A stretch of 64,000 bases of DNA. It comes from Bacteroidota bacterium. GTDB lineage: Bacteria; Bacteroidota; Bacteroidia; Bacteroidales; F082. A program made the translations under genes and the position numbers. The stretch is from positions 23,325-87,324 of the forward strand of contig JAERTD010000091.1 in NCBI GenBank assembly GCA_016845175.1, written 5' to 3'. The notes beneath the pieces were generated by a model. It did not search any database. It had not been told where the DNA came from and saw only the letters and a list, made by a program, of their open reading frames with translations. This document shows positions 26,451-34,798 of the stretch, in pieces. Each line of letters begins with the position of its first letter. The stretch's first letter is position 1.

Positions 26451-27358
26451 GGGCTACCATTTTCGATGTGCAGGGTTTGTCGGTTCATGACGGTCCTGGA
26501 TGCCGGACCGTTGTATTTTTCAAAGGATGCCCTTTGAATTGCTATTGGTGCTCGAACCCTGAAGGCATCTCGTTGGAAACCACCCCTTTTTATAACGCAC
26601 AGAAATGCATAATGGATGGTAAATGTGCAGAGGCTTGCCTCTTGGATGCCATCACCATAACCGATGGAGCTTTGGATATTGATCGCAATCGGTGTGGGCC
26701 TTGTCATGAATACCATTGTATTGATGTGTGCTTAACTGAGGCATTAAGGAAACCTTCCTATGACATCAGTTTAGATGAGCTCATGAAGATTATCCAACGC
26801 GACCGGAAATTCTGGGGAGCCGAGGGAGGGATTACCTTATCAGGTGGGGAAGCTTTCCAACAGTTTGATTTCAGTTTTGAGCTTTTGAAACAAGCCTATG
26901 ATTCTTACATTCACACGGCTATTGAAACATGTGGTTGTGTCCCCTGGGATCATTATGAAAAAGCCCTACCTTATTTGAATTGGATATATTTTGATCTGAA
27001 GCATATGGATGCTAAATCGCATAAGGAAGCCACTGGAGTGCATAACAAACTCATTTTGGAAAATGCTAAAAAACTGGTGGCACATTTTAAGGGAAGACTG
27101 ATGTTTCGAACACCCATAATTCCGGGTTTTAATGACAACCAATCTCACATAGAATCTATGATTCAGTTTCTTCAGGAAATTAAGATAAAGGAAATTAACA
27201 TCCTGCCTTTACATAATCTGGGCCTGGAGAAATACAAACATATGGGTTTGAAAAAAGAAGCCTTAGCAAGCCCAAAACCCATTGAATTGCAGCGCATTGC
27301 CGACCGCTTTGCCAAAGAAAAAATCGAATGCTATATAGGTTCTGAAACGCCTTTTTAA
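26429..27358 (+). CDS. hpdA: Glycyl radical enzyme activase (radical SAM), HPAD type
   Basis: A 309-residue radical-SAM activating enzyme. The SAM-binding cluster motif is FFKGCPLNCYWCSNPEG (Cys34, 38, 41). Seven more cysteines in a ferredoxin-like insert (C60, C66, C70, C89, C92, C97, C101) are those of activases with extra Fe-S clusters, as in HPAD, glycerol dehydratase and benzylsuccinate synthase systems. GGITLSGGEAFQQ is the SAM-contact GGE motif. It would abstract hydrogen from Gly869 of the large subunit. Its start overlaps hpdC by 22 bp. Its stop shares a TTAA with the stop of the convergent parC gene, leaving no room for a conventional terminator between them. Confidence 0.92.
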   Translation: MEKPSSLRATIFDVQGLSVHDGPGCRTVVFFKGCPLNCYWCSNPEGISLETTPFYNAQKCIMDGKCAEACLLDAITITDGALDIDRNRCGPCHEYHCIDVCLTEALRKPSYDISLDELMKIIQRDRKFWGAEGGITLSGGEAFQQFDFSFELLKQAYDSYIHTAIETCGCVPWDHYEKALPYLNWIYFDLKHMDAKSHKEATGVHNKLILENAKKLVAHFKGRLMFRTPIIPGFNDNQSHIESMIQFLQEIKIKEINILPLHNLGLEKYKHMGLKKEALASPKPIELQRIADRFAKEKIECYIGSETPF

Positions 27359-30234
27359 AACTCCAGTTCCATTTGTGATTCTCCTGAATCGGCAGGTGGG
27401 TTTTTTGGATCTGTTTCCTCCTCTTTTACAGCTGACTCTGTCTTCTCAGTTGTTTTTATTTTTGGTTTTGCTTTGGTCTTAGGGGTAGTAGACTTTTTGG
27501 TTTCATTGCTTTTCTTTGTGGCTTTCGGCTCTTTGGTTTTTTTAATTTCTTTAGGTGCTACAATTTCCAGAGGAATTTCAGATTCGATAACTTTGGGTTC
27601 TTCTTTCACTTCATCTTCCACAGGGGCCACTTCAGTTTCAGCTATTATCTCATCCTCCTTGATTTCTTCCGCAACTTCTTCTACTTCATGCTCACCCTCA
27701 GGTTTTTCATAGGGTAAGGGGTCCAGAAACTTAAGTTTCTTAACCGCTTTGTTGGTGATTCGCTTACCCTTAGCCCGATAACTCTTCACACCAATGAAAT
27801 CTGCCAGAGTATGCACCTCAAACTCAGCTTCTGCATCCGACTTTTTCTTCATTTCAAGTTCCAGAACAGGAAGGTGATCAAGAGAATACATCACCATTCG
27901 TGAGCCCTTGGTTTCAGGAATGAAAACATGTCGTTTATTCAATGGTAAATGCTCGGAAATTTGAAATCTTTTCACATAGTATTTGCCTTGATCTCCATCA
28001 AAATAAATGGCTGTAACAACCATTTCGGGATTAAATTTTACCAGCTTGTCCATGCCATCGTCAAAATGGGTAGACAGGTCATAACCTGAAAGCTTGAAAT
28101 CACCAGTGTTTTGAATGGAAAGGATTCGGTCATCACTGATGAAATCACCGACATAAATACCTCTGTCATCAGTATTCAAACGCCTGACAGTATCATCATA
28201 CCATACACTTAGGGCACCTAAGGTTGACACTCCTTCTTCACGCTGTACGATATTCTTCACAGAGAATTTGGTCAGAATATTACCCTTTACACCCCTACCC
28301 TTAATGGCCAGTTCACTAAAATCAAAGTCAAACTGGGTACGTTTCAGTCGTGCCTTGGGACGCAAATTAACTTTAATAACCTCTGCTTCACCATTGGGGT
28401 TTGCTGTGAAATAAATGATTTTTGAACCCTCAGTTCCCTGAGTCAAGGAATACTCTTTGTCGCGTGTGATGCCTTTTACGGAAAAGCGTTTCACATAATA
28501 AGTTCCTCTTTTGCCATCACGATAGATCATATTGTAGACGGTACGGTCATCATTCTTCTTGAAGACATCCACATGCATGACCCCTTCTCCAACAAAAACC
28601 TTTGATGCCACCTTGGTTACCACAAGGGTACCATCTTCACGAATAACTATGATATCATCTATATCGGAACATTCGGTTACATACTCATCTTTTTTGAGAG
28701 AAGTTCCAACAAAACCTTCATCGCGATTGACATACAATTTCTGATTGGCCACAGCAACCATGGTAGCCTGAATGGTATCGAAATTCCTGATTTCAGTTTT
28801 ACGTTCTTTCCCTTTTCCAAATTTCTTTTTTACTTGCCTGAAATAGTTGATGGCATAATCAATCAAGTGTTCCAGGTGATTCTTTACCTCATCCATTTCG
28901 GCTTCTATGGATTTAATGAGATCATCAGCCTTGAAGGCATTGTATTTGGAAATCCTCTTAATCTTTATTTCTGTAAGGCGAATCAAATCATCTTCGGTAA
29001 CCGGGCGCCACAGCTTTTTCTTGAATGGCTTTAAACCCTTGTCGATGGTTTTGAGTACACAATCCCAGGTTTCGCAACTTTCGATGTCGAGATAGATGCG
29101 GTTTTCGATGAAAATCTTTTCAAGAGAAGAGTTGTGCCATTGATCTTCCAGTTCCTTTAATCTGATCTCCAACTCGGTTTTCAGTAGCAGAACTGTATGG
29201 TCCGTATTACGCCTTAGAATTTCTTCCACACTTAAAAAGTGTGGTTTTTCATTGTAAATCACGCAACAGTTGGGTGATATGGATACTTCACAATTGGTGA
29301 AGGCGTATAGGGCATCAATGGTTTGATCAGGAGAAACATTGGCCGCAAGGTGGATGACAATTTCAACATTTTCAGCTGTATTATCATCAATCTTTTTAAT
29401 CTTAATCTTACCCTTATCGTTGGCGGATACCACCGAATCGATGAGTGATGTAGTGGTAGTGGTAAAGGGGATTTCGTTAATAACCAGAGTCTTCTTATCA
29501 ATCAGGCTGATTTTAGCTCTCACCCTGACTTTTCCTCCTCTGAGGCCATTATTATATTTGGTGAAATCGGCCATTCCTCCGGTAAGGAAGTCAGGGAAGA
29601 TTTCAAAATCTTTTTGTTGGAGGTATTTTATGGAAGCATCGATTAACTCGTTGAAGTTGTGGGGCAGAATTTTGGATGCCAGGCCCACTGCGATTCCTTC
29701 CACTCCTTGTGCAAGCAACAAAGGAAATTTCACCGGAAGGGTAATGGGTTCTTTATTCCTGCCATCATAGGATGATTTCCAGGAAGTAGTTTTGGGGTTA
29801 AATACAACTTCTTTGGCAAATTTTGATAATCGGGCTTCAATATATCTGGGAGCAGCGGCACGGTCACCGGTAAGTGTATTACCCCAGTTACCCTGCATCT
29901 CGATAAGCAATTCTTTTTGACCCAGTTGAACCAATGCATCTCCGATGGATGCATCACCGTGGGGATGAAATTGCATAGTATGTCCGATAATATTAGCCAC
30001 CTTATTGAAGCGCCCATCATCGAGACGGTTCATGGCATGAAGGATGCGTCGTTGTACAGGTTTAAGACCGTCGTCTACTTCAGGAACAGCTCTTTCAAGG
30101 ATAACATAGGACGCATAATCAAGAAACCAGTTTTCGTACATCCCCCTTAATGGGATGATGTGATGACCCTCGTTTGTTTGCAATTCTTCATTGTCCTTAG
30201 GTAATTCCTCTTGAATGTCCTCCTTTTCACTCAT
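27355..30234 (-). CDS. parC: DNA topoisomerase IV subunit A
   Basis: ParC/GyrA-family type IIA topoisomerase subunit that cuts and rejoins DNA during chromosome decatenation. Visible landmarks are NWFLDYASYVILERAVPEVD, DGLKPVQRRILHAM, HPHGDASIGDALVQLGQ and the catalytic tyrosine in APRYIEARLSK. The C-terminal domain is a beta-pinwheel-like region followed by an acidic/Lys-rich low-complexity tail (about 870-955, for example KKTKEPKATKKSNETKKS). The opening PLRGMYENWF favours ParC over GyrA. ATG 30234 is the start; TTG 30237 lies in the -7 box. The partner parE is not adjacent. Its 3' end overlaps hpdA by 4 bp. Confidence 0.92.
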   Translation of the reverse strand: MSEKEDIQEELPKDNEELQTNEGHHIIPLRGMYENWFLDYASYVILERAVPEVDDGLKPVQRRILHAMNRLDDGRFNKVANIIGHTMQFHPHGDASIGDALVQLGQKELLIEMQGNWGNTLTGDRAAAPRYIEARLSKFAKEVVFNPKTTSWKSSYDGRNKEPITLPVKFPLLLAQGVEGIAVGLASKILPHNFNELIDASIKYLQQKDFEIFPDFLTGGMADFTKYNNGLRGGKVRVRAKISLIDKKTLVINEIPFTTTTTSLIDSVVSANDKGKIKIKKIDDNTAENVEIVIHLAANVSPDQTIDALYAFTNCEVSISPNCCVIYNEKPHFLSVEEILRRNTDHTVLLLKTELEIRLKELEDQWHNSSLEKIFIENRIYLDIESCETWDCVLKTIDKGLKPFKKKLWRPVTEDDLIRLTEIKIKRISKYNAFKADDLIKSIEAEMDEVKNHLEHLIDYAINYFRQVKKKFGKGKERKTEIRNFDTIQATMVAVANQKLYVNRDEGFVGTSLKKDEYVTECSDIDDIIVIREDGTLVVTKVASKVFVGEGVMHVDVFKKNDDRTVYNMIYRDGKRGTYYVKRFSVKGITRDKEYSLTQGTEGSKIIYFTANPNGEAEVIKVNLRPKARLKRTQFDFDFSELAIKGRGVKGNILTKFSVKNIVQREEGVSTLGALSVWYDDTVRRLNTDDRGIYVGDFISDDRILSIQNTGDFKLSGYDLSTHFDDGMDKLVKFNPEMVVTAIYFDGDQGKYYVKRFQISEHLPLNKRHVFIPETKGSRMVMYSLDHLPVLELEMKKKSDAEAEFEVHTLADFIGVKSYRAKGKRITNKAVKKLKFLDPLPYEKPEGEHEVEEVAEEIKEDEIIAETEVAPVEDEVKEEPKVIESEIPLEIVAPKEIKKTKEPKATKKSNETKKSTTPKTKAKPKIKTTEKTESAVKEEETDPKNPPADSGESQMELEF

Positions 30235-30266
30235 CAAATCTAAATTATAAGCCCTCTATCTCCAAA
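30235..30266 (-). promoter_or_regulatory. Promoter TTTG-N20-TAGATTTG for parC, inside the end of the BatA gene
   Basis: On the minus strand TTTG (30266-30263) and TAGATTTG (30242-30235) are exactly 20 bp apart, and the box ends at the base before the parC ATG. Either parC is leaderless or transcription starts elsewhere. The -33 element lies inside the coding end of the upstream gene. Confidence 0.55.
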
Positions 30267-32298
30267 GGCGCAAAATCAATACTTCTGCCAATAAAATCAA
30301 AAGTGCGAATATAATAAATAGCTTCCAAAAAGCGGGCTGTTTCAGCCTTGTGTTGATAACTTCATGAAGTGTATCTTCATTTTCCCCAATGACAGTGGTA
30401 TAGGTTAAGGGACTGTCCAACAAAGCTGTTGTCAGGTCTGTTTCATCATAAAACTCCATCAAAGATTCTTCACGTGGATAATTAAAGGCAAAGAGCATTT
30501 TAGAAAGGGTATCCTGTTTCAAATTATAAAAGCCGTCAGTCGTGATGGCATCATAGAATGAAAGTTGGGGAACTGCGTTTACGTATTCCAGCGATGGGAT
30601 GAATGAGTAATCACTACCTATTTCGTTTACACTGAGCTGTTCATCCTGAAGCTTGATATCTTTGGAGAGGGCCATTTTCGCATGCTGACCCACCTCATGA
30701 TAAAAACCTGTTTGACGGTTACCAGCTAAAGCAGCCCCATACATAATGGGAACAAAAAGTTCATGATTGGAGAAATTACCATAGGCCGGGTCCAGGTTCA
30801 CTGCCAGCGCATAGAAATTGCCCAAACCCAGTTTCTTGGCATACAAAAAGACATCGCCATTGAGTAGATGGATCAGTGGTTCAATTCCTGAGTTGATGGT
30901 ATAAGAATATCGCATATACCTCTGCAATACAGGAAGGTCGGGATTGTCGGGAATGAGGGTAATGGCATCCTTAAATAATTCATGTTGTTCCTTTACCGAC
31001 ACTACCCTATTGCGACCCTTAACTACTGTTTCTATTTTACCAGCATTCAAATAGCTTAGCAACTGATTAGAAGCACCAACCGACTCAGAATCTTCAGGTA
31101 AAAAAACCAGGTTTCCTCCTTGCTCGACATAGTTTCGGATTTGCTTTTGTAAGCCACTACTGTAGGAGGGTAGGCCATTGAGTAGAATTAAATGGTAATC
31201 TTTGAGTTTGTTATAATCGATTCTTTTATGATGGATGGTTTCGAAATCAAACAAACTATCAGCCATGTAAAATGAGCTGAGTTCATCGGAACCTTTATCA
31301 GCATAAATCTCAAGAACCTTTATGGCTGGCATTACCTCATAACTAAAATAGAGTTTGTCATCAAAGCGGATGGGGAAATCTTCTATTTCAAGCAATCCGG
31401 CATGCCATCCTGCCTCTCCAAAGGTGAAATCCATATGCACCAATTGTCGGGCGTTGGCTTTCAGGTCGACACCTGCAACGGCTTTTTTCTGACCATCAAT
31501 AAAGAGTTGTAGGGGCAGTTTCTCATAGTCAATATCCGAGGCATTCACCACCCGCACTTTAAGTTGCCCACGACGTTCAGGAAGCATCAGGGGTACATCC
31601 ATCCAGCAGGTATCGATGAACACATTCCTGACATTAGCCTGCCTTGCAGGCACAAAATAATACATACCGGAACTATCCGCAGGGAATTTATCAAAATCAG
31701 TACTGCTTTTTTGAAAATCAGAAAACAGAAAGGCGTTCCAGGCTTGTAAGTCATCTTGCTCTGCTGCTTTCCGGATGGTTTTGAGCACAGCAGAAAGATG
31801 CCGTCTGTTATGATCAATGCTGATCATATCCAAGGCATTTAGCATTAAATCCTTGCTTATGGTTTTGCTCTGCCCTGTATTCACCTCATTGGTTAGCAAT
31901 ACAAAACGATGGTCGCGCTTAGCCGCTTCAACCATTTTTTTTGCATCATGTATGGCCTGGTCGAATAAGCGGCCATTGTTTCCCTGGGCTCGCATGCTAA
32001 AGGAATTGTCGATGTAGATATAGGAGAAATCATCTGCTTTTTTCGTCAGGGTATCATCATCCTTAAACACAGGGTCAGCAAATGCCAATACCAAACTTGC
32101 TATGGCCAATAAGCGTAACAACAAAACAATGAGGTGTTTTAGCTTGTTTTGCTTACGGGTTTCCTGAGTAATGTTTTTCAGGAATTGTATATTACTGAAA
32201 TATAATTTCTTATACCTCCTGAAATTAAACAGATGTATGATGATTGGAATGGCCAGAGCGAGCAGGCCATAAAGCATTTCAGGATGATTAAACTGCAT
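30256..32298 (-). CDS. BatA-domain membrane protein with vWA-like region
   Basis: A 680-residue protein beginning with the BatA N-terminal double-membrane-helix domain (MLYGLLALAIPIIIHLFNFR, RRYKKLYFSNIQFLK, LIVLLLRLLAIASLVLAFAD). A vWA-like region follows (FSYIYIDNSFSMRAQGNNG) with an incomplete-looking MIDAS, then a glutamine-amidotransferase-like module around residues 360-420 (YHLILLNGLPSYSSGLQKQI). A last membrane helix closes the protein (KLFIIFALLILLAEVLILRL). Proteins of this type are common in Bacteroidota; relatives lie in aerotolerance (Bat) operons, but the function is not established. It precedes parC by 21 bp on the same strand. Confidence 0.85.
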   Translation of the reverse strand: MQFNHPEMLYGLLALAIPIIIHLFNFRRYKKLYFSNIQFLKNITQETRKQNKLKHLIVLLLRLLAIASLVLAFADPVFKDDDTLTKKADDFSYIYIDNSFSMRAQGNNGRLFDQAIHDAKKMVEAAKRDHRFVLLTNEVNTGQSKTISKDLMLNALDMISIDHNRRHLSAVLKTIRKAAEQDDLQAWNAFLFSDFQKSSTDFDKFPADSSGMYYFVPARQANVRNVFIDTCWMDVPLMLPERRGQLKVRVVNASDIDYEKLPLQLFIDGQKKAVAGVDLKANARQLVHMDFTFGEAGWHAGLLEIEDFPIRFDDKLYFSYEVMPAIKVLEIYADKGSDELSSFYMADSLFDFETIHHKRIDYNKLKDYHLILLNGLPSYSSGLQKQIRNYVEQGGNLVFLPEDSESVGASNQLLSYLNAGKIETVVKGRNRVVSVKEQHELFKDAITLIPDNPDLPVLQRYMRYSYTINSGIEPLIHLLNGDVFLYAKKLGLGNFYALAVNLDPAYGNFSNHELFVPIMYGAALAGNRQTGFYHEVGQHAKMALSKDIKLQDEQLSVNEIGSDYSFIPSLEYVNAVPQLSFYDAITTDGFYNLKQDTLSKMLFAFNYPREESLMEFYDETDLTTALLDSPLTYTTVIGENEDTLHEVINTRLKQPAFWKLFIIFALLILLAEVLILRLWR

Positions 32299-32320
32299 GG
32301 AAGCTAAAAAATATGAGGGG

Positions 32321-32328
32321 CAAATTTA
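32321..32328 (-). promoter_or_regulatory. -7 box (TAAATTTG) for the BatA-domain gene
   Basis: TAAATTTG on the minus strand lies 22 bp before the ATG at 32298. No TTG is seen at the standard -33 spacing. Confidence 0.5.
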
Positions 32329-32339
32329 GCTAAAATACT

Positions 32340-32556
32340 GCAAAGCCCGCAGGCTGATTTTAGCCAGCTAAAGTCATGCCCAGTCATTTGGATCGAATAA
32401 AGGATCTGGACCCGCAGTAGGGATAGCAGCGGCAGCTGGCTGCAGGCAAAAGCTATGGCGGCCGCCATGGCGGAGGCGAAGGTACTGAGCCCCCGTACAA
32501 GGCTGGCAAGCCAGCTCTTGACAAAGGCACTTAAGCGGATAGCCCGGCCACTGCCA
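32340..32556 (-). ncRNA. GC-rich structured intergenic element, candidate non-coding RNA
   Basis: The 323-bp gap between the BatA-domain gene and gdhA is much richer in GC than its surroundings and holds several hairpins: GCAGC-TG-GCTGC (32432-32443), the 14-bp palindrome ATGGCGGCCGCCAT (32455-32468) and GCTGGC-AA-GCCAGC (32502-32515). Two blocks on the minus strand, CGGGCTATCCGCT (32546-32534) and CCGCTGCTATCCCTA (32432-32418), look like a sequence pair that I recall from many Bacteroidota intergenic regions, possibly the Rfam motif Flavo-1; this is unverified memory. A 66-codon minus-strand frame crosses the element but has no protein-like features. Confidence 0.35.
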
Positions 32557-32590
32557 TAAAAAAAGCTCCCCCATGGCTTTGGAGGAGCTC
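32557..32590 (-). terminator. Rho-independent terminator of gdhA
   Basis: On the minus strand AGCTCCTCC pairs with GGGGGAGCT around an 8-base loop, followed directly by a run of seven T. It lies about 30 bp after the gdhA stop. Confidence 0.8.
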
Positions 32591-32621
32591 TAAACTAAAT
32601 TGTTAAACCTATAGTTTATCT

Positions 32622-33959
32622 TTATACGAGTCCCAGATCAAGCATGGCGTTGGCCACCTTGAGGAAACCGGCAACGTTGGCACCTTTTACATAATCGATG
32701 CTTCCGTCAGCTTTTTTACCATGAGTTACACAAGCTTCATGGATACTTTTCATGATATGATGCAGTTTGGCATCAACTTCTTCACGTGTCCAGGCCAGTT
32801 TCATGGCATTTTGAGTCATTTCCAAACCTGATGTGGCTACACCACCAGCATTAACCGCTTTTCCAGGTCCGAATAAGATACCATTGCTTTGCATGGTATG
32901 AACAGCTTCTGGAGTGGAAGGCATATTGGCACCTTCAGCTACACACATACAGCCATTGTTGACTAAATTTTGTGCATCATCACCGTCAAGTTCGTTCTGG
33001 GTAGCACAGGGCAAGGCCACATCTACTTTGACTTCCCAAGGACGCTTATCGGCATGGAATGTTGCTTCAGGAAATTCTTCAGCATAAGGAGAAACAATGT
33101 CCTGGTTGGACGCACGGAGTTCCAACAGATATTCCACTTTGTCGCCAGTAATACCTTCAGGATCATGAATATAACCATCAGGTCCGGAAATAGTAACTAC
33201 TTTACCACCCAGGTCATTCACCTTAGTTATGGCACCCCAGGCCACATTACCAAAACCGGAAACGGCTACGGTTTTTCCCTCAAAAGAATCACCTTTGGTT
33301 GCCAGCATTTCCTGTGCGAAATAAACAGTACCAAAACCAGTAGCTTCTGGTCTGATCAAACTGCCACCCCAATCGGTTCCTTTTCCTGTAAGTACACCAG
33401 TATGCTCTCTGGCCAATTTTTTGTACATGCCGTACATATAACCAATTTCTTTTCCTCCCACACCAATGTCACCAGCAGGCACATCAGTATCGGGACCTAC
33501 CAGGCGCCATAATTCCAACATAAAGGATTGGCAGAAACGCATAATCTCAGCATCTGATTTCCCTTTAGGGTTAAAATCAGAACCACCTTTACCACCGCCC
33601 ATGGGGAGTGTGGTGAGTGCATTTTTAAAGATCTGTTCGAATCCTAAGAACTTCAGGATACTCAAGTTTACACTTGGGTGAAAGCGAAGGCCTCCTTTAT
33701 AGGGTCCGATGGCGTTGTTAAACTGTACCCTGTAACCCAGGTTTACATTCACCTTACCATTATCCTCAGCCCAAGGCACTTTAAACATCAGTACCCTGTC
33801 TGGCTCAACCAAACGGTCAATAATGCCAGCTGATTCGAATTGTGGATTCTCATTTACAACGTCTTCCAAGGATTCAAGCACTTCGCGAACGGCTTGTAGG
33901 TATTCCATTTCGCCGGGATGCTTTTTCTCCAGATCATTCATAATTTTGTTCAGGTCCAT
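32622..33959 (-). CDS. gdhA: NADP-type glutamate dehydrogenase
   Basis: A 445-residue hexameric-type GDH that interconverts 2-oxoglutarate plus ammonia and glutamate. Family landmarks are YRVQFNNAIGPYKGGLRFHP, the substrate lysine region LPMGGGKGGSDFNPKGKSD, PAGDIGVGGKEIGYMYG, RPEATGFGTVYF and the Rossmann motif VAVSGFGNVAWG. Length and motifs match the ~450-residue NADP-linked small enzymes, which usually serve assimilation. It has its own promoter (34027-34034) and terminator (32557-32590) and appears monocistronic. Confidence 0.96.
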   Translation of the reverse strand: MDLNKIMNDLEKKHPGEMEYLQAVREVLESLEDVVNENPQFESAGIIDRLVEPDRVLMFKVPWAEDNGKVNVNLGYRVQFNNAIGPYKGGLRFHPSVNLSILKFLGFEQIFKNALTTLPMGGGKGGSDFNPKGKSDAEIMRFCQSFMLELWRLVGPDTDVPAGDIGVGGKEIGYMYGMYKKLAREHTGVLTGKGTDWGGSLIRPEATGFGTVYFAQEMLATKGDSFEGKTVAVSGFGNVAWGAITKVNDLGGKVVTISGPDGYIHDPEGITGDKVEYLLELRASNQDIVSPYAEEFPEATFHADKRPWEVKVDVALPCATQNELDGDDAQNLVNNGCMCVAEGANMPSTPEAVHTMQSNGILFGPGKAVNAGGVATSGLEMTQNAMKLAWTREEVDAKLHHIMKSIHEACVTHGKKADGSIDYVKGANVAGFLKVANAMLDLGLV

Positions 33960-34026
33960 GATCTTATATTTTTAGCTATTAGTAATAAGTATTGTTAATT
34001 TTTTAACAGTTGTCGTTTTGACGGCG

Positions 34027-34034
34027 CAAAAGTA
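34027..34034 (-). promoter_or_regulatory. -7 box (TACTTTTG) for gdhA
   Basis: TACTTTTG on the minus strand, about 67 bp before the gdhA ATG. No clear -33 TTG. Confidence 0.5.
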
Positions 34035-34270
34035 GATTTATTTTTGACGTTCAGGGAGATTAAAGTTTAAAAATAGTATATTTTTTACTCTGTCTAAATA
34101 AAGCCTAAAATTTGGTCCAATAATTGGTGCAAATGTACGCATTAAGTGAGTGGTTTTTTATACTGAACTTGGGAATTTTATTATGAGATGAAGGCCATAG
34201 GTCAAGCATTCAGAAAGACCGCTCTCCTATGGTATAAAAAGTAAGTTGAATAAACACATTCTTGATTTGA

Positions 34271-34286
34271 AACTAATTATTTAGTT
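34271..34286. promoter_or_regulatory. Operator-like palindrome AACTAATTATTTAGTT (copy 1)
   Basis: A 16-bp inverted repeat AACTAA-N4-TTAGTT, 87 bp before the blaI-like ATG. The same repeat recurs at 34333 and 36402. BlaI/MecI-type repressors bind TACTA/TAGTA-like dyads, so the neighbouring BlaI-like protein is the likely ligand (inference). Confidence 0.6.
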
Positions 34287-34332
34287 ATTTTTATGATTGA
34301 TTATCAATATTTTTTATTTCTTTGCAATAATT

Positions 34333-34348
34333 AACTAATTTTTTAGTT
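34333..34348. promoter_or_regulatory. Operator-like palindrome AACTAATTTTTTAGTT (copy 2)
   Basis: Second copy of AACTAA-N4-TTAGTT, 62 bp from the first and 24 bp before the blaI-like ATG, probably close to the transcription start. Confidence 0.62.
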
Positions 34349-34372
34349 ATAATTATAAAGACCCTTCAAATC

Positions 34373-34789
34373 ATGGCAGCAAAGATAAAAACGGATGGCG
34401 CAAAACAGCTGACAAAGGCAGAGGAACAAATCATGCAGGTCCTGTGGAAAATCAAAAAAGGCTACGTCCGTGATGTACTGGATCAGATGACACACCCCAA
34501 ACCAGCTTATAATACTATTTCCACCATTATAAGAATTTTGGAGGACAAGGGTTTTGTGGGACATATTGCCACCGGAAAATCGCATCAGTACCACCCCATG
34601 GTTACCAAGAAAGCTTACCGAAAAAACTACTTCAAATCGTTTCTTACCAATTATTTTGGAAACTCCTATCAGGCATTGGCCTCCTTTTTCACCAATGAAC
34701 AGGATTTGAGTCTGGAAGAACTGGAAAAAATAAAAGCCATGATTGAAGAAGAGATAGAAAAGAAAAACGAGGATACCAATTCTAATTAA
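34373..34789 (+). CDS. BlaI/MecI-family transcriptional repressor
   Basis: A 138-residue winged-helix repressor of the BlaI/MecI (penicillinase repressor) family: KAEEQIMQVLWKIKKGYVRD, PAYNTISTIIRILEDKGFVG and the wing GKSHQYHPMV. The C-terminal half (YFGNSYQALASFFTNEQDLS) is the dimerisation helix region. Family members repress their own operon until a membrane metalloprotease sensor is triggered. The sensor gene starts 9 bp downstream and two dyads lie upstream, which supports autoregulation. No beta-lactamase gene is nearby, so the controlled process is probably not classical penicillinase induction. Confidence 0.9.
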   Translation: MAAKIKTDGAKQLTKAEEQIMQVLWKIKKGYVRDVLDQMTHPKPAYNTISTIIRILEDKGFVGHIATGKSHQYHPMVTKKAYRKNYFKSFLTNYFGNSYQALASFFTNEQDLSLEELEKIKAMIEEEIEKKNEDTNSN

Positions 34790-34798
34790 TTACTAATC

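Larger units (their letters stand above)
33960..34372. other. Intergenic region between divergent gdhA and blaI-like gene
   Basis: The 413-bp gap holds the gdhA promoter on the minus strand and two AACTAAnnnnTTAGTT palindromes on the blaI side (listed separately). I see no coding frame or RNA gene in the rest, which is AT-rich. Confidence 0.6.

Noticed and set aside
29339..29770. 143-codon plus-strand frame
   Set aside because: It is antisense to parC and low in complexity; parC codes through the whole region with conserved motifs.
32374..32574. 66-codon minus-strand frame in the gap before gdhA
   Set aside because: It crosses the GC-rich hairpins and reads into the gdhA terminator; composition looks structural, not coding.
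32970..33512. 180-codon plus-strand frame
   Set aside because: It is antisense to gdhA, whose family motifs cover this stretch.
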